Shown here: positions 54,503 through 61,422 of the stretch, piece by piece | Layout of the letters: each line of letters opens with the position of its first letter | How positions within the stretch are numbered: the first letter of the stretch is position 1 | From: VXNE01 sp965248075 | GTDB lineage: Bacteria > Pseudomonadota > Gammaproteobacteria > Pseudomonadales > Azotimanducaceae | Length of the DNA stretch: 64,000 nt | Direction of reading: 5' to 3' | Assembly (NCBI GenBank): GCA_965248075.1 | Contig: CBDFIL010000003.1 | Coordinates: 124,001-188,000 of the forward strand | The notes under the pieces: model-generated | What the model saw: the letters and a program-made list of their open reading frames with translations, nothing else | What the model was told of the DNA's origin: nothing | Databases searched by the model: none | Translations under genes and position numbers: made by a program

Positions 54503-54940
54503 ATGAGGGCCTTGTGCCAACGCGTGCGCGACGCCCACGTGACCGTCGACGGTTCCGAGGTCGCGCGCATTGGCCAGGGACTACTGGTGCTGCTCGGCGT
54601 CTTCGACGACGACGACGCGGCGCGCGCCACGCGCCTGGCGGAGAAGACGCTCACGCTGCGGGTATTCGCCGACGCGGACAAGCCGATGAGCCGCTCGGTC
54701 GTCGACGTCTCCGGCAGCCTGCTCGTCGTCTCGCAGTTCACCCTCGCGGCCGACACCTCGCGGGGCAATCGGCCCGGCTTCGGCAGGGCTGCCCCACCCG
54801 ACCGTGCCCGGACGCTGTACGAGCACTACGTCGCCGAACTGCGCCGGCGCTGGCCGCGTGTCTCCACCGGAGTGTTCGGCGCGAGCATGCAGGTGACGCT
54901 GACCAACGATGGACCGGTGACGATCCTGCTCGAGCGCTGA
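54503..54940 (+). CDS. dtd: D-aminoacyl-tRNA deacylase Dtd
   Basis: 145 aa, exactly the usual length. It removes D-amino acids (and glycine from tRNA-Ala) mischarged on tRNA. MRALCQRVRDAHVTVDGSEVARIGQGLLVLLGV is the family start; the cross-subunit catalytic motifs are SRSVVDVSGSLLVVSQFTLAAD (SQFT) and NDGPVTILLE (a GP-cis-Pro region). The upstream MITE-like end provides an in-frame ATG at 54452 that would add 17 residues; the native ATG at 54503 matches the family. Confidence 0.95.
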   Translation: MRALCQRVRDAHVTVDGSEVARIGQGLLVLLGVFDDDDAARATRLAEKTLTLRVFADADKPMSRSVVDVSGSLLVVSQFTLAADTSRGNRPGFGRAAPPDRARTLYEHYVAELRRRWPRVSTGVFGASMQVTLTNDGPVTILLER

Positions 54941-55024
54941 AGGGCGTCGATTGCGGCCGGTGGTCGGCCACGCCATGATTGAGGAGCCGACCGAGCGGGC
55001 TACAACACCGCAGCAGGACGTTCC

Positions 55025-55939
55025 ATGAGCCGATCCCCGGATTCCCACCCTGCCCGACCCGACCCCTGGACGTGGCCGGAAAAGCGCTGGCGCCCGATCG
55101 TCGAGAAGGTTCGTGCCGGGCGGTCGCTCAAGCCGGCCGCATGGCCGGACGGCACCCGCTGCGCCGTGGCGCTCTCCTTTGACTCCGACCATGAGACCCT
55201 GACCTTGCGCAACGGTGAGCGCTCTCCCGGAAAGCTCAGCCAGGGCGAGTACGGCGCCCGGGTCGGCGTGCCCCGCATCCGGAGCCTGCTGCGCCGGTAC
55301 GACGTGCCAGCCACGTTCTTCGTGCCGGCGGTGACCGCGATGCTGCACCCCGACGAGCAGCGCGCGGTGATCGGCGACGGCCACGAGATCGGCATCCACT
55401 CGTGGATTCATGAACGCAACTCGGCGCTCCCTCCCGAGGACGAACGCGACCTCCAGATGCGGGCCGCCGACAAGCTCGAGGAGATCTCCGGCCAGCGCCC
55501 GGTCGGTATCCGAACGCCGTCCTGGGACTTCTCCCGGCACACCCTCGCCATCACCCGGGAGATGGGCCTGCTCTACGACTCCTCCCTCATGGCGGACGAC
55601 GACCCCTACGAGCTGCTCGAGGACAACGAGCCGACCGGGATCGTGGAACTCCCCGTCGAGTGGATCCGCGACGACTTCCCGTACTGGGCGATGGACCGGT
55701 TCGGCGTGCTCCGGCCCTACGCACCCCCCGGGGGCGTGCTGGAGGTGTTCCGTCGCGAGTTCGACGGCGCCTACGCCGAGAAGGGGCTCTTCCTGCTCAC
55801 CATGCACCCGCACATCATCGGCCATAGATCCCGCATCCAGGTGCTGGAGGAGCTCATCCGCCACATCCGCTCCCACCCCGGGGTATGGTTCGCAACCCAC
55901 GCCGACGTCGCGCGGTACTGCAGCGAACAGGGCCTGTAG
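55025..55939 (+). CDS. Polysaccharide deacetylase family protein
   Basis: 304 aa. The NodB-type fold has CAVALSFDSDHETLTL (catalytic and metal Asp), HEIGIHSWIHERN (metal His pair), and RTPSWDFS. The pattern resembles puuE-/PgdA-like amidase-deacetylases acting on polysaccharide or small amides. The last codons GAACAGGGCCTG are followed by the TAG (55937-55939) of a GTAGGACGGG repeat arm. It is convergent with tatC. Confidence 0.85.
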   Translation: MSRSPDSHPARPDPWTWPEKRWRPIVEKVRAGRSLKPAAWPDGTRCAVALSFDSDHETLTLRNGERSPGKLSQGEYGARVGVPRIRSLLRRYDVPATFFVPAVTAMLHPDEQRAVIGDGHEIGIHSWIHERNSALPPEDERDLQMRAADKLEEISGQRPVGIRTPSWDFSRHTLAITREMGLLYDSSLMADDDPYELLEDNEPTGIVELPVEWIRDDFPYWAMDRFGVLRPYAPPGGVLEVFRREFDGAYAEKGLFLLTMHPHIIGHRSRIQVLEELIRHIRSHPGVWFATHADVARYCSEQGL

Positions 55940-56110
55940 GACGGGCTTGTCCCGTCCCGTGTCGAATTCGCGCACGCCCTTGTCCCGTCCCGTGTCGAAT
56001 TCGCGCACGCCCTTGTCCCGTCCCGTGTCGAATTCCTGCACGCCCTTGTCCCGTCCCGTGTCGAATTCCGTGCAAATGCCAACACGGGCGGGGACAAGCC
56101 CCGCCCCTAC
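55936..56110. repeat. GTAGGGG-type repeat with an internal 33-bp tandem array, copy D
   Basis: The left arm GTAGGACGGGCTTGTCCCG and the right arm CGGGGACAAGCCCCGCCCCT flank about four contiguous 33-bp units beginning CTTGTCCCGTCCCGTGTCGA at 55946, 55979, 56012 and 56045. The first two units are identical; the third and fourth differ at the end (ATTCCTGCA, ATTCCGTGCA). The units are a multiplied half of the ordinary repeat. The outer ends carry the TAG stops of both flanking convergent genes, the deacetylase and tatC. Confidence 0.88.
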
Positions 56111-56952
56111 TCTGCTTCGCGACGCGCGAAGCGCGAGAGCACGATACCCGCCTCGAACAGCACCCACGTGGGCAAGGCCAGCAGCAGTTGCGAGATGACA
56201 TCGGGCGGCGTCAGCAACATGCCCACGATGAAGCAGCCGACGATCACGAAGGGTCGCTTGCGCGCCATTGCCTCCGGCGTCGTGAGACCCGACAGCACGA
56301 GCAGGAAGGTTGCGACCGGCACCTCGAACGCCACGCCGAAGGCAAAGAACATCTTCAGCACGAAGTCCAGGTAGCGATTGATGTCGGTCATCATCGTGAC
56401 CCCTTCCGGCGTCACGCCCACGAAGAACTGGAAGACGAGGGGGAAGACCGCGAAGTAGGCGAAGGACATGCCGAGGTAGAAGAGCAGGATGCTCGACACC
56501 AGCAGGGGCAGCGCAAACTTTTTCTCGCGCAGGTACAGCCCGGGCGAGACGAATCCCCAGGCCTGGTGGAGCAGATAGGGGATGGCCGCGAAGAACGACG
56601 TGAACGCGGCGAGCTTGAAGGGGGTCAGGAAGGGCGAAGCGACCTCGGTCGCGATCATGTTCCCGGCCGGCAGATGCGCCATCAGGGGCGCCGCGACAAA
56701 CTCGTAGATGTCGTTGGCGAAGTAATAGACCGGCAGGAACAGCACGCCGACAGCGAGGACGCTACGCAACAGACGCTGGCGAAGCTCGACCAGGTGATCG
56801 AGGAACGGCATCTCGTTGCCGTCCACCTGCGCGTCGTGCTGCGTCTCCTCCGGCGGGGTGCCGGTTCCGGCGTCCGCCGGGGTCAGCTCCTTGCCGGCGC
56901 CCGGCTCATCGTTCCCCGCCCCCGCCCCACCAGGCGCCCGATCATCGCTCAT
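56107..56952 (-). CDS. tatC: Sec-independent protein translocase TatC
   Basis: 281 aa with six membrane helices. It is the receptor for twin-arginine signal peptides. FLDHLVELRQRLLRSV starts near residue 49, after a long acidic Gly/Pro-rich N-terminal extension that most TatC proteins lack. PFLTPFKLAAFTSFFAAIPYLLHQAWGFVSPGLYLREKK is the core signature. The gene overlaps tatB by 11 bases, and its TAG stop is inside a palindromic repeat. Confidence 0.95.
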   Translation of the reverse strand: MSDDRAPGGAGAGNDEPGAGKELTPADAGTGTPPEETQHDAQVDGNEMPFLDHLVELRQRLLRSVLAVGVLFLPVYYFANDIYEFVAAPLMAHLPAGNMIATEVASPFLTPFKLAAFTSFFAAIPYLLHQAWGFVSPGLYLREKKFALPLLVSSILLFYLGMSFAYFAVFPLVFQFFVGVTPEGVTMMTDINRYLDFVLKMFFAFGVAFEVPVATFLLVLSGLTTPEAMARKRPFVIVGCFIVGMLLTPPDVISQLLLALPTWVLFEAGIVLSRFARREAE

Positions 56953-57337
56953 GGGCGGTGTCGGGGGAGGACGATCCGACCGCGGGCGCAGGGAGATCCG
57001 GCGGAGGCTGCGACGGGCCGTCGGGCTCCACGGCCTGATCCGCCGTCGGGCCTTCGGCGGCCGTCTCCACCGCCGACCGAATGTCCTGGGAGGCGCCGCT
57101 CACGTCCTGCTCGATCTGCTTCATCTGCTCCATGATCGCTTCGTTGTGGAGCTGACGGCGGATCTCGTCCATGCCGATCTCGCGTTCGATCTCGACCTTC
57201 ACGCGGCTGAAGCTGCGGCGCATGCGGCCCAGCCACAGTCCGAGCGTGCGCAAGGCCTCCGGAAGCCGCTCCGGTCCGAGCACGAGCAACGCGACGACGC
57301 TCACCAGCAGCAGTTCCGGGAACCCGATGTCAAACAT
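56942..57337 (-). CDS. tatB: Sec-independent protein translocase TatB
   Basis: 131 aa from ATG 57337 (MFDIGFPELLLVSVVALLVLGPERLPEALRTLG). One N-terminal membrane helix with the conserved Glu in PELL and the amphipathic helix that follows define TatB. The C-terminal tail is acidic and Pro-rich. It works with TatC in the substrate receptor. A MITE-like element separates it from tatA. Confidence 0.94.
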   Translation of the reverse strand: MFDIGFPELLLVSVVALLVLGPERLPEALRTLGLWLGRMRRSFSRVKVEIEREIGMDEIRRQLHNEAIMEQMKQIEQDVSGASQDIRSAVETAAEGPTADQAVEPDGPSQPPPDLPAPAVGSSSPDTAHER

Positions 57338-57441
57338 CCTGGAATCCTCGCGCAACGCGGACGCCGACCACCCGAGTCAGGCTGTCGATTCGACGACCCC
57401 GCGTTCCGAAGCAATTCGAGGACGTCGACGACGGCGACGGC

Positions 57442-57707
57442 CTAGCCCGCATTTCTCACCAGGCCGCTTGTTAACGTCAAAAAGCTCATGGGTTTCAATA
57501 AGTTGACCCCGATGCCCGACGATGGTGCCGATTGCGGACTGCGCTGGCCGCGCCCTCGCGGGTCTTTTGGCCCCGTGTACACACGGGCCCGTGCTTGCGC
57601 ACATGCTCCCTCAACCGTAGGCCCCGCTATGCTTTCGGTCCCGAGCACGCGCACAGAGCCAAAATCCTCCGCGATCATCACGGCCCCTGGTGAGAAATGC
57701 GGGCTAG
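57442..57707. mobile_element. MITE-like element with terminal inverted repeats, copy 3
   Basis: 266 bp with the same ends and orientation as copy 2. About 15 bp of the GGTCGGCGAGCGCGACGCAA block near the right end are missing. The minus-strand frame ends FLTLTSGLVRNAG. It sits between tatA and tatB, which are normally adjacent. Its right-end CTAG provides the TAG stop codon of tatA (57706-57704). Confidence 0.9.
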
Positions 57708-57934
57708 TCCTGCTTCGCGTCCGCCTTCGCCCGGACTTCGCCTTCGATGATCGTCCCACCGTCGTCGATCACCTTGGCCTGTGCGGCCTTCTTCTCGTCC
57801 TCCTTGACGGCGGACCGAAAGCCCTTGATGGCGGACCCGAGATCGGCGCCGAGCGTCTTCAACCGGCGCGGCCCGAACAGCAGCAGCACGATGGCGAGGA
57901 CGATCAGCAGTTCCCAGACACTCAATCCGAACAT
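57704..57934 (-). CDS. tatA: Sec-independent protein translocase TatA
   Basis: 76 aa. MFGLSVWELLIVLAIVLLLFGPRRLKTLGADLG is the typical TatA opening with the FGPRRL hinge, followed by an amphipathic helix (SAIKGFRSAVKEDEKK). The pore-forming subunit of the Tat system. The reading frame ends KQD-TAG, where TAG comes from the end of the adjacent MITE-like element, so the natural C terminus may have been cut or replaced. Confidence 0.94.
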   Translation of the reverse strand: MFGLSVWELLIVLAIVLLLFGPRRLKTLGADLGSAIKGFRSAVKEDEKKAAQAKVIDDGGTIIEGEVRAKADAKQD

Positions 57935-58039
57935 GCCTCACTCCGTCTCGCGGACAGTCGCGGCATTATACGCCCCGCGCAACCGACCGCTCGCAGCGGC
58001 CGGCAAGGGTCCATGGAGCCGCGCGCCGCGCGGCGGACG

Positions 58040-59674
58040 TCAACCCCGGCCGACCAGGAACGCGCCGAGCAGCGCCAGGACACCTCCGAGCAATGCCGTC
58101 ACGCCGGCATCGCCGCCCGTCGCGCCTTCCGCGAACGGCCAGAGCAGGCCGCAGCCCGCCACCGCGAGCATCGCGCCCACCGCCTGCCGCCAGCGCGCTC
58201 CCCGGCGCCGTTCGGAGAGCGCCCGCGTCACCTCGGCCAGGGCCGTGCGCTGTTCGGCGCCGAGCCGGTCGAGATCGTTGAGTTTTGCCGTCGCGGTGAG
58301 CAGGAGTTCCGGCAGATTCGGCAGGGCGTCGATCAGGGCCGGCGCCTGATCCGCCAGGCGGCGCACCAACGCCATGGGGCCATAGCGTTCCTCCATCCAT
58401 CGCTCCATGAAGGGCTTCGCCGTGTGCCAGAGGTCGAGGTCCGGATAGAGCTGCCGGCCGAGGCCCTCGACGTTGAGGAGCGTCTTCTGCAGGAGCACGA
58501 GCTGCGGTTGGACTTCCATGTCGAAGCGCCGCGCCGTGCGGAACAGGGCCACCAGAAAGTGCCCGAACGAGATGTCCTTCAACGGCCGCTCGAAGATCGG
58601 CTCGCACAGCTGCCGGATCACGGTCTCGAACTCGCCGACGTCGGTGCCCGGCGGAATCCAGCCGGACTCCGCGTGCAGCTTGGCCACCCGCGCGTAGTCC
58701 TGGTTGAAGAACGCGGCGATGTTCTTCGCGAGGTACGTCTGGTCCTCTTCCGTCAGGTGCCCGATGATCGCGCAGTCCACGGCGATGTAGCTCGGTTCCG
58801 CCGGGTCGGTCACATCGACGAAGATGTTCCCCGGATGCATGTCCGCATGAAAGAAGTTGTCCTCGAACACCTGCGTGAAGAACGTCTCCACGCCCCGCTC
58901 GGCGAGCTTGCGCATGTCCGTGCCGCATTCGCGCAGACGCTGCACGTCGGCAATCGGCACGCCCCGTATCCGCTCGAGCACCAGTACGTCCTCGGAACTG
59001 TGGTCCCAGTACACCCTGGGCGCATACAGCAGGTCGGATCCCGCGAAGTTACGCCGCAACGTGGTGGTATTGGCCGCCTCCAGCAGCAGGTTCAACTCGT
59101 CGAAGATGGTCCGCTCGTAGTCGGCGACGAGCGTCTCGAGATGCAGGCGCCGGGCATCGTGGGACACCCGTTCCAGGAACCCCGCGATCGCGTACAGCAG
59201 GGCCAGGTCGTTGGCGATCACCCGTTCGACATTCGGCCGGATGATCTTGACGACGACCTCGTCGCCGGATTGCAGCGTCGCGGCGTGCACCTGGGCGAGC
59301 GATGCCGACGCGAGCGGTGTCTGGTCGAAGGAGGCGAACAGTTCGTTAATGGGTTTGCCGCCGCGCCGCTCCACCCGGGCAATGGCAAGGGCGGTGTCGA
59401 ACGGCGGTACGCGATCCTGCAGTCTGGCAAGTTCATCCGCATACGCGGCCGGCAACAGGTCGCGGCGCGTGGAGAGGATCTGGCCGAATTTGACGAACAC
59501 CGGACCGAGATGCGTAAGCGCCCGTCGCAGGCGTTCGGCCGCGGATGTCGCCGGCCTGGCCACCAGGACAAAGCGCAGCAAACGCACCAGTCGGCTCTCC
59601 GGCGCGACGGCCAGGGCAATCTCATCGAGGCGGTAGCGCAGAACGGTCCACCCAATGGCGATGAAACGTCCCAT
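58040..59674 (-). CDS. ubiB: Ubiquinone biosynthesis kinase-like protein UbiB
   Basis: 544 aa from ATG 59674 (MGRFIAIGWTVLRYRLDE), matching E. coli UbiB (546). The KxGQ motif (FVKFGQILSTRRDLLP) and the atypical A-rich loop ASASLAQVHAA are hallmarks; FFHADMHPGNIFVD is the catalytic-loop equivalent. Two hydrophobic helices at the C terminus anchor it to the membrane. A GTG at 59767 overlaps the ubiE stop and would add 31 basic residues; the start is therefore uncertain. UbiJ, usually between ubiE and ubiB, is absent. Confidence 0.94.
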   Translation of the reverse strand: MGRFIAIGWTVLRYRLDEIALAVAPESRLVRLLRFVLVARPATSAAERLRRALTHLGPVFVKFGQILSTRRDLLPAAYADELARLQDRVPPFDTALAIARVERRGGKPINELFASFDQTPLASASLAQVHAATLQSGDEVVVKIIRPNVERVIANDLALLYAIAGFLERVSHDARRLHLETLVADYERTIFDELNLLLEAANTTTLRRNFAGSDLLYAPRVYWDHSSEDVLVLERIRGVPIADVQRLRECGTDMRKLAERGVETFFTQVFEDNFFHADMHPGNIFVDVTDPAEPSYIAVDCAIIGHLTEEDQTYLAKNIAAFFNQDYARVAKLHAESGWIPPGTDVGEFETVIRQLCEPIFERPLKDISFGHFLVALFRTARRFDMEVQPQLVLLQKTLLNVEGLGRQLYPDLDLWHTAKPFMERWMEERYGPMALVRRLADQAPALIDALPNLPELLLTATAKLNDLDRLGAEQRTALAEVTRALSERRRGARWRQAVGAMLAVAGCGLLWPFAEGATGGDAGVTALLGGVLALLGAFLVGRG

Positions 59675-59763
59675 GCGGCTTCCCGGGAACGCGTTCTTCC
59701 GGGCGACGCTGCCGGCCGCGCCCTTCCCGGGGGCGGATCTCCGGGGCACCGAGCGTGGGCTGG

Positions 59764-60501
59764 TCACTTCACACCTCGATGCAGCGCCACGACACCCCCG
59801 AGCAGCCCGTCCGCCTCGACGTCCGAAAAGCCCGCGTCTTCAATCATGGTTGCGAGCGCCGTCCGGTTCGGATGGACGGCGATGGATTCCACAAGGTACC
59901 GGTACGGCGCCGCATCGCCCGCCACCACGCGGCCGAGGACCGGCCACAGGCTCTGGAACACGCCCGACGCCCGCGCGACCCAGGCGTTCGGCGAGTTCGA
60001 GAACTCCAGCACCACTACGGTACCCCGCGGGCGCAGTACCCGATGGATCTCCCGCAGCCCCCGTTCCTTGTCCGTCAGGTTCCGCAGCCCGAAGGCGATC
60101 ACAACGCTGTCGAACGTCTCCGCCGCAAAGGGCAGCGCTTCCGCGTCGCCCCGTACCGTCTCGATGTTGGCGAGTCCCGCATCGATGACGCGGTCGCGAC
60201 CGACCGCGAGCATGCTGGCGTTGATGTCGCACAGCACCACGCGACCCTGTGCTCCGACGACGGGCGACAGAAGGCGCGCGACGTCCCCCGTTCCTCCCGC
60301 GAGATCGAGCACCCGATGTCCGGCACGGAGTCCCGTGCTGTCGACCGCGACGCGTTTCAACATCCGGTGCAGACCGAGCGACATCAGGTCGTTCATGACA
60401 TCGTAGCGCTGTGCGACCGTGCGGAAGACGTCCTCCACGCGCGCCGTCTTTTCCTGCGGCGTCACGCGGCGGCGGCCGAAGTCCACGGTCCTAGCCCGCA
60501 T
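59764..60501 (-). CDS. ubiE: Ubiquinone/menaquinone biosynthesis methyltransferase UbiE
   Basis: 245 aa. KTARVEDVFRTVAQRYDVMNDLMSLGLHR is the UbiE signature; the SAM site is HRVLDLAGGTGDVARLL; VRGDAEALPF and FGLRNLTDKERGLREIHRVLRP follow. It C-methylates the quinone ring. The ATG at 60501 is in the terminal repeat of the adjacent MITE-like element (GGTGAGAAATG). The GTG codons at Val6 or Val13 are other possible starts, so the repeat-derived start is probable, not certain. Confidence 0.94.
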   Translation of the reverse strand: MRARTVDFGRRRVTPQEKTARVEDVFRTVAQRYDVMNDLMSLGLHRMLKRVAVDSTGLRAGHRVLDLAGGTGDVARLLSPVVGAQGRVVLCDINASMLAVGRDRVIDAGLANIETVRGDAEALPFAAETFDSVVIAFGLRNLTDKERGLREIHRVLRPRGTVVVLEFSNSPNAWVARASGVFQSLWPVLGRVVAGDAAPYRYLVESIAVHPNRTALATMIEDAGFSDVEADGLLGGVVALHRGVK

Positions 60502-60813
60502 TTCTCACCAGGCCGCTTGTCGGCGTCAAAAAACTCTTGGGTTTCACGAAGTTGACCGCGATGTCGATGATCGTGCCGATTGCGCACTGCGCTGGCCGCG
60601 CCCTCGCGGGTTTTGGCCCCGTGTACACACGCGCCCGCGCTTGCGCACGTGCTCCCTCAAGCGGAGCCTTCAGCCGGGGAGCCCGAGGGGCCTGCCCCTC
60701 GCAAGATTGGAGCCCCGCTATGCTTTCGGTCGGCGAGCGCGACGCAAGCGTCGTGCGCACAGGACCAAAATCCTCCGCGATCATCACGGCCCCTGGTGAG
60801 AAATGCGGGCTGG
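60491..60813. mobile_element. MITE-like element with terminal inverted repeats, copy 4
   Basis: 323 bp, same orientation as copies 2 and 3. The left end is perfect; the right end finishes CTGG instead of CTAG. It carries an extra 50-base block (about 60660-60711) with a small palindromic repeat that the other copies lack. The conserved minus-strand frame ends FLTPTSGLVRNAG. The left end overlaps the first codons of ubiE. Confidence 0.88.
60662..60701. repeat. Small palindromic repeat nested in MITE copy 4
   Basis: GGAGCCTTCAGCCGGGGAGC then CGAGGGGCCTGCCCCTCGCA aligns with the reverse complement of 50601-50645 in the DUF4124 gene. Its absence from copies 1-3 shows that it inserted after the MITE-like element, so it is an independent mobile or amplifying unit. 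Confidence 0.75.
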
Positions 60814-60971
60814 TGTGCTGGGTCGCAAATAGCTTTGTCTTTGCGGTAGCGCATTTTCGTCGCTGGCAAGGCGCGTCCGACGAGCAGTGGTAGGCCCCAC
60901 GGGAGGAGGCGCAACACCGCCAGCGGCGAAAAGGCGCAGCGCAAACGTGAAGGTATTTGTGACCCAGCGCA
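60814..60971. repeat. Imperfect 158-bp palindrome between MITE copy 4 and DUF971
   Basis: The left arm starts GTGCTGGGTCGCAAATAGCT and the right arm, read on the complement, starts TGCGCTGGGTCACAAATACC. The similarity continues through TTTGCGGTAGCGCATTTTCG versus TTTGCGCTGCGCCTTTTCGC and CGCTGGC. The arms are about 55 bases, with a loop of about 45. It could be another MITE type or a long RNA hairpin after the DUF971/hslUV operon. No coding sequence was found. Confidence 0.7.
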
Positions 60972-61017
60972 CTAGTGTGCCGGGCACGCGCATCCCGCCC
61001 CGCTGCATCCGGCGGGT

Positions 61018-61422
61018 CTATCGAGCGGGTGGAGTCCATTGGCCGATCGGTATGGTCGGCAGACGGGAGGCGTTCGCCTTGTCGAGTTCGGCGAGATAGC
61101 TCTGCCAATACGCCTCCCGGCGGTCGTACAGCTCCTTGAGGAAGGACCACGAATAGATACCGGTGTCGTGGCCGTCGTCAAAGGCTATCCGAATGGCGTA
61201 GTTGCCGATGGCCGTCACCTCTTCGATACTGACGTATTTCTTGCCCGTCTGCAGGACCCGCTCCTCCTCGGAGTGACCCCGCACCTCTGCCGACGGCGAG
61301 TAGATGCGCAGGAGTTCGGCGGTCAGAAGCGCCTTGTCCGCGTCGCCGTAGTCGAGTTCCAGGGTCCGCGCGTCGCGGTGATAGACGATGGTGCGCGGCG
61401 ACAGGTCGGAGGCGGCATTCAC
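61018..61422 (-). CDS. DUF971 family protein
   Basis: 134 aa from GTG 61422, overlapping the hslU stop (GTGA). TIVYHRDARTLELDYGDADKALLTAELLRIYSPSAEVRGH and AIRIAFDDGHDTGIYSWSFLKELY match the DUF971/GBBH-like N-terminal fold, typically 120-140 aa and metal-binding. It is commonly found between hslU and ubiE in gammaproteobacteria. Function is unknown; a link to iron-sulfur or quinone metabolism has been suggested from context only. Confidence 0.88.
   Translation of the reverse strand: MNAASDLSPRTIVYHRDARTLELDYGDADKALLTAELLRIYSPSAEVRGHSEEERVLQTGKKYVSIEEVTAIGNYAIRIAFDDGHDTGIYSWSFLKELYDRREAYWQSYLAELDKANASRLPTIPIGQWTPPAR

Noticed and set aside
54243..54506. Small proteins encoded by the MITE-like elements
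   Set aside because: The frames inside the four copies differ in length and start, and only the terminal LVRNAG segment is shared. They look like relics of a transposase end, not expressed genes.
55946..56080. Regularly spaced repeats resembling a CRISPR array
   Set aside because: The 33-bp units are contiguous with no spacers, number only about four, and are part of the dispersed GTAGGGG repeat family. No cas genes are near.
57488..60406. Plus-strand open frame of 972 codons across MITE copy 3, tatA and ubiB
   Set aside because: It starts within the MITE and runs antisense to tatA, ubiB and ubiE, which are strongly supported. Long frames are expected in high-GC DNA.
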